A DNA stretch of 64,000 nucleotides from JAYEHL01 sp041653935 (GTDB lineage Bacteria; Chloroflexota; Dehalococcoidia; E44-bin15): assembly GCA_041653935.1 (NCBI GenBank), contig JBAZEO010000001.1, positions 1-64,000 on the forward strand. Reading direction: 5' to 3'. Of the stretch, positions 61,084 through 64,000 are shown piece by piece. A program made the position numbers and the translations under genes. Position 1 is the stretch's first letter; each line of letters starts with the position of its first letter. Below the pieces are notes generated by a model that did not search any database, was not told where the DNA came from, and saw only the letters and a program-made list of their open reading frames with translations.

Positions 61084-61431
61084 TTACCTTCGCTGCTTCT
61101 TATTTTGCTGCCTCTTATAGAGATTCCCCTGTAGCCGTTGGATGCGTGCATGTATCTGCCAACCCGGACCTCTGTAGTTGCAATACGTTCGTTGGTACAT
61201 TTCCCGGTGGATGTTCTTCAGAGTCGATTTTTGTGTACTGCTGAGCTGCGACGAATGCTGCTTCATAACCTTCTCGATGGATTCAAGGAAATCAGCCCAG
61301 CCGTCGGTGAGGCCGGTGACCAAGCTTTTCCCGTTTTTCAGCTCATCGGCCGCGGGTGCATTCCCGCTTTTCTCGAGCTCAGCGATAAACTCGTGGACGG
61401 TACGCCAGAAATCCTCGTTCGATTTAAACAT
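61084..61431 (-). CDS. Hypothetical protein, helical
   Basis: The 115-aa protein is mostly predicted helix, with a strongly basic C-terminus (LQGNLYKRQQNKKQRR). I recognise no family. Gaps to its neighbours are 2 and 22 bp, so it is part of the same transcript as the HEGGH membrane protein and the DUF454 protein. Confidence 0.7.
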   Translation of the reverse strand: MFKSNEDFWRTVHEFIAELEKSGNAPAADELKNGKSLVTGLTDGWADFLESIEKVMKQHSSQLSSTQKSTLKNIHREMYQRTYCNYRGPGWQIHARIQRLQGNLYKRQQNKKQRR

Positions 61432-61453
61432 ATTCGCTCTCTATTTATCGTTT

Positions 61454-61879
61454 TCAATCTGGTTCGTCGGTGGAGTCGTACTCTTCGAGCAGTTTGGGGT
61501 TCTGCGCCTCTGGTTTGAAAGTCTTTATCGTTACTAGATGAATTGTAACGCCCCCCGCGATAGCAAGCAGGATTAACTGCACCCACCACAGCGATATCGC
61601 CCACACCGAATAGCCGATCGTCAGCCACAACAGCAGAATCGAGAATAGTTTTTGTTTTAGCGGTATGCCCTTTTCTTCCCGATAGTTCCTGATGTACTGT
61701 CCGCACCAGCGGTTGGTCATTAACCAGCGATAGAACCGCTTTGAGCCGCGCGCGTAGCAGACGGCGGCTAGGAGCAGAAAGGGAGTGGTCGGCAGCACTG
61801 GCAGGAACATGCCGAGGATGGCCAATGCCACGCAAATCGTGCCGATGAGGACCAGCAGTTTTTTAATCAGCTCTTTCAT
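61454..61879 (-). CDS. DUF454 (YbaN-like) inner membrane protein
   Basis: The 141-aa protein has the DUF454 pattern: hydrophobic ALAILGMFLPVLPTTPFLLLA, then CYARGSKRFYRWLMTNRWCGQYIRNYREEKGIPLKQK and two further membrane segments. The function of the family is unknown. It starts 2 bp after the stop of the long hydrolase gene. Confidence 0.92.
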   Translation of the reverse strand: MKELIKKLLVLIGTICVALAILGMFLPVLPTTPFLLLAAVCYARGSKRFYRWLMTNRWCGQYIRNYREEKGIPLKQKLFSILLLWLTIGYSVWAISLWWVQLILLAIAGGVTIHLVTIKTFKPEAQNPKLLEEYDSTDEPD

Positions 61880-61881
61880 GG

Positions 61882-63714
61882 CTACCTTATTCTATCAGCT
61901 TCGCTGGTATGCGCAATGATGTATCTGGCGATAGATTGAATCGCGGCGTCGCCCTGCGGGGTGACAGCGCGATAGAGATGCCAGACATGCGGCATCTCAG
62001 GGTAAATTTCGAATGTCACATCCACCTGTGCCGCCTTCAGTTTCTCGACCAGCAGTGTGATGTTGTCATAGAGGCACTCGCTTGTGCCGGTCTGCACCAG
62101 TATTGGAGGTAAGCCGGTGAATTTTCCGTGGATGGGCGATACCAGCGGGTCGTTGAGCTGGTCGGGCCTTGCATAGTAGCTCATCCACTGTCGAACAACG
62201 GGCAGCGTAAGGCAATCGGTTGTACTGTTGCGCGTCCAGCTCTCGCCGGGGAATGTGAGGTCCGGGCCCGGACAAATAGTTACCGCAGCAGCCGGATTCG
62301 GCAGGCCGGCTTCGCGCAGCTTTAACAGTAATGCGAGTGTCAGCGTGCCGCCGGCTGAGTCGCCGGCAATAACGATCTTGTTCGGTTGGATACCCTGGTC
62401 GAGGAGCGCGCGATAGGCGATGAACACATCTTGCAGACCCGCGGGGAAAGGGTTCTGCGGCGCCAGGCCGTAGTCCGGCGCGTACACGCGCGCGCCAGAT
62501 GCGATAGCTATATGCGATATGATGTCGCGATGGCTCCTGGGCGAGCAGAGCACCATGCCGCCGCCGTGGATATATAGGAGGATGGGCCCGTTATCGGCGC
62601 CGCGGGCGATAGTGCGCTCGGCCGGTACGCCAGCCAGGGAAACCCGTAAAATCTCAACCCGCCTGAGGAATTTGCGCGGCAGGCCGAGCGATGCAACTGC
62701 CTGCATGCGGGCCGGAGGCCAGGTGTTCATCTCTGTGAGAAGCTTCCGTGTGGCCACGACGCAGATTTCGAGCTTCAGGTTCCGTTCGGGTGAGACGGGG
62801 CCGCGGCGTAAACGATTCCAGGTTGTCTGCAGCGCAGCGATAAAGCAGAGCCAGAGCAGCTTCAATACTCCAAATCTCACTGTTTTTCGGTTGAAGCGAT
62901 GAAGTCGTTTGCGGAGCTTTCGATGGAAGAAGCCGTCGGGCAGTTTGTACCAGAAGAACAGGCGGCCATAGGCCATCTGGTACCAGAGAAGAGGAGCGGC
63001 GATGATTGCCTCCAGCAATGTCAGGCGATACCGGCCTTCGGCAACCCGCCTGAGTCTGTGCGACTTCACCTGATACTCGTAATCCTTCCGTGTGTCATCT
63101 GTGAGACTTTCGGCAAAACTGGTTGAGTAGATCGCTGCCGGGGTGAACTTCGCGTCCAGAGCGGTGCGACACAACGACTGGTGCAGTTCAAATACGTCTG
63201 CGGCTGTCTTCTTCCACGGCACATTGACCCGCATCTTGTCCAGTTGATAGGCGATGATGTTAGGATTGGAATCCGTAGTGGTTGTGATACTGCCGGAGGG
63301 ATGTAGCTTGGTGCAGAACTCCAGTACAGTTTTCTTACTGTTATCGGAAGTGATGTCTATGAGTATAGCCGCGCATAGACTATCGGCATCGACGTAAGTG
63401 CGAATGCGGACTGATGTCTGGGCCATTATCGTGACATCGAAGTCACCAATGTGGCGAAAGCCAAGTTCCTGGACCTGCGCTTCCAGCGTATCCCTCGGTT
63501 CAGGCGCCTGTGCTGAGCCGCCCTGATCGGTCAGCGGCGTCACGATAGGCACGCTAAGCGGTTTGGATGAGACGAATACGACTGTGATCACCAGCACGAT
63601 CACGGCTGCTTCCCACAGTATGGCTATCGGCGTTGACCATGATCCTAACAATAAAAATACGATGGCGGAAAGAGCTAGCCCTGCTATTCCGGATAGATAC
63701 TCAATTCGATTCAA
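61882..63714 (-). CDS. HSL-type alpha/beta hydrolase with long N-terminal membrane and unknown domains
   Basis: This is a 610-aa protein. The C-terminal about 290 residues are a hormone-sensitive-lipase-type esterase: oxyanion motif HGGGM, nucleophile elbow GDSAGG, and EIYPEMPHVWHLY with the catalytic histidine. The N-terminus has two membrane helices (about 10-50) followed by about 250 residues I cannot assign, rich in basic residues near 260-310. Ordinary HSL esterases are about 300 aa, so this is an unusual fusion. Hydrolysis of a lipid ester at the membrane is a reasonable inference. Confidence 0.85.
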   Translation of the reverse strand: MNRIEYLSGIAGLALSAIVFLLLGSWSTPIAILWEAAVIVLVITVVFVSSKPLSVPIVTPLTDQGGSAQAPEPRDTLEAQVQELGFRHIGDFDVTIMAQTSVRIRTYVDADSLCAAILIDITSDNSKKTVLEFCTKLHPSGSITTTTDSNPNIIAYQLDKMRVNVPWKKTAADVFELHQSLCRTALDAKFTPAAIYSTSFAESLTDDTRKDYEYQVKSHRLRRVAEGRYRLTLLEAIIAAPLLWYQMAYGRLFFWYKLPDGFFHRKLRKRLHRFNRKTVRFGVLKLLWLCFIAALQTTWNRLRRGPVSPERNLKLEICVVATRKLLTEMNTWPPARMQAVASLGLPRKFLRRVEILRVSLAGVPAERTIARGADNGPILLYIHGGGMVLCSPRSHRDIISHIAIASGARVYAPDYGLAPQNPFPAGLQDVFIAYRALLDQGIQPNKIVIAGDSAGGTLTLALLLKLREAGLPNPAAAVTICPGPDLTFPGESWTRNSTTDCLTLPVVRQWMSYYARPDQLNDPLVSPIHGKFTGLPPILVQTGTSECLYDNITLLVEKLKAAQVDVTFEIYPEMPHVWHLYRAVTPQGDAAIQSIARYIIAHTSEADRIR

Positions 63715-63820
63715 AGAGCCTCCGCTGTTCCGTCTTCATGCATTCTAACATGGTTCGGTACTAACTATTAAAGCTAATATTTTTTATACCGATTCTGCGG
63801 ATGGTGGCATTTTACAACTG

Positions 63821-64000
63821 TTAGTAATACTTCTCAATGCCGCCGAATCCGAATTGTTTATCCTTCTCGGTCATCTTGATGAAATATCCCAGGCGCTTCG
63901 TGAACTCCTGGGGCCTGTTGCGGACGCCGTCTATAAACGCAACGCGGATCCGTATGTATGGTTGTGAGAATGCTTGAAAGTTCTTCCAGGCTTTATTGTT
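63821..64000 (-). CDS. 3' end of a gene of unknown function, running off the window
   Basis: The minus-strand frame is open for 59 codons from the window edge to a TAA at 63821-63823. The visible C-terminus includes YIRIRVAFIDGVRNRPQEFTK and ends GFGGIEKYY. I do not recognise the family. Codon use is similar to its neighbours, which supports a real gene. Confidence 0.65.
   Translation of the reverse strand, partial: NNKAWKNFQAFSQPYIRIRVAFIDGVRNRPQEFTKRLGYFIKMTEKDKQFGFGGIEKYY

Overview
The window looks like a chromosomal segment from an uncultured anaerobic or microaerophilic bacterium. The gene families (fused PurS-type/PurL protein, ADP-forming acyl-CoA synthetase, ferredoxin-linked 2-oxoacid oxidoreductase, tungsten-type aldehyde:ferredoxin oxidoreductase, many class III CoA-transferases) fit the Chloroflexota, probably Dehalococcoidia. 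That placement is inference from gene content; there is no rRNA here. I saw no transposase, integrase, phage gene or CRISPR array.

Layout. 1-3339 (minus) is the N-terminal 1113 codons of a secreted subtilisin-like protease carrying GLUG repeats, cut by the window edge. 3845-5844 (plus) holds a ThiF/MoaD sulfur-carrier pair, a CoA-binding protein and rubrerythrin. 5845-7047 (minus) is a CcdA/TlpA thiol-redox pair. 7119-9734 (minus) is a four-subunit 2-oxoacid:ferredoxin oxidoreductase operon with a recognisable promoter.

9965-27581 (minus) is the core of the window. Five paralogous phytoene-desaturase-like flavoproteins are interleaved with a two-subunit 3-oxoacid CoA-transferase, a zinc alcohol dehydrogenase, two adjacent CaiB/BaiF CoA-transferases, two DUF35 Zn-ribbon/OB-fold proteins, two thiolase-fold proteins that lack the nucleophilic cysteine, and an SCP2-like lipid-binding protein. 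28066-35966 (plus) adds an aldehyde:ferredoxin oxidoreductase, an extended SDR, a polyferredoxin-like protein, a third CaiB/BaiF protein, an HMG-CoA-synthase-like/DUF35 fusion and a thiolase. 48711-55209 (minus) carries a second copy of the fusion-plus-thiolase module, followed by a split AtuA (acyclic terpene utilisation) pair, an enoyl-CoA hydratase and an acyl-CoA dehydrogenase. Just upstream is a two-gene ADP-forming acyl-CoA synthetase (55347-57474).

Taken together these genes suggest anaerobic breakdown, or possibly modification, of a hydrophobic polyprenoid, sterol-like or branched substrate. In this reading CoA-transferases or the synthetase activate it, FAD enzymes desaturate it, retro-aldol, thiolytic and beta-oxidation steps cleave it, and electrons pass to ferredoxin. 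The substrate is not determined by the sequence.

The rest is housekeeping or accessory. 36108-40013 (minus) has a small Zn-ribbon protein and purQ/purL. 40157-41977 (plus) has a small membrane protein and two aldolases. 42050-43588 (plus) is a FecR-domain lipoprotein with a long Thr-Pro repeat. 43645-48509 holds an alpha/beta hydrolase, a DUF1295 membrane protein, katG (with a promoter/operator) and a YgjP-like metallopeptidase. 57496-57572 is tRNA-Asp. 57680-59045 (plus) holds a small basic protein, a radical SAM protein and acylphosphatase. 59042-63714 (minus) holds mobB, a nitroreductase, a membrane HEGGH protein, a DUF454 protein and a long HSL-type hydrolase. An incomplete gene runs off the right edge.
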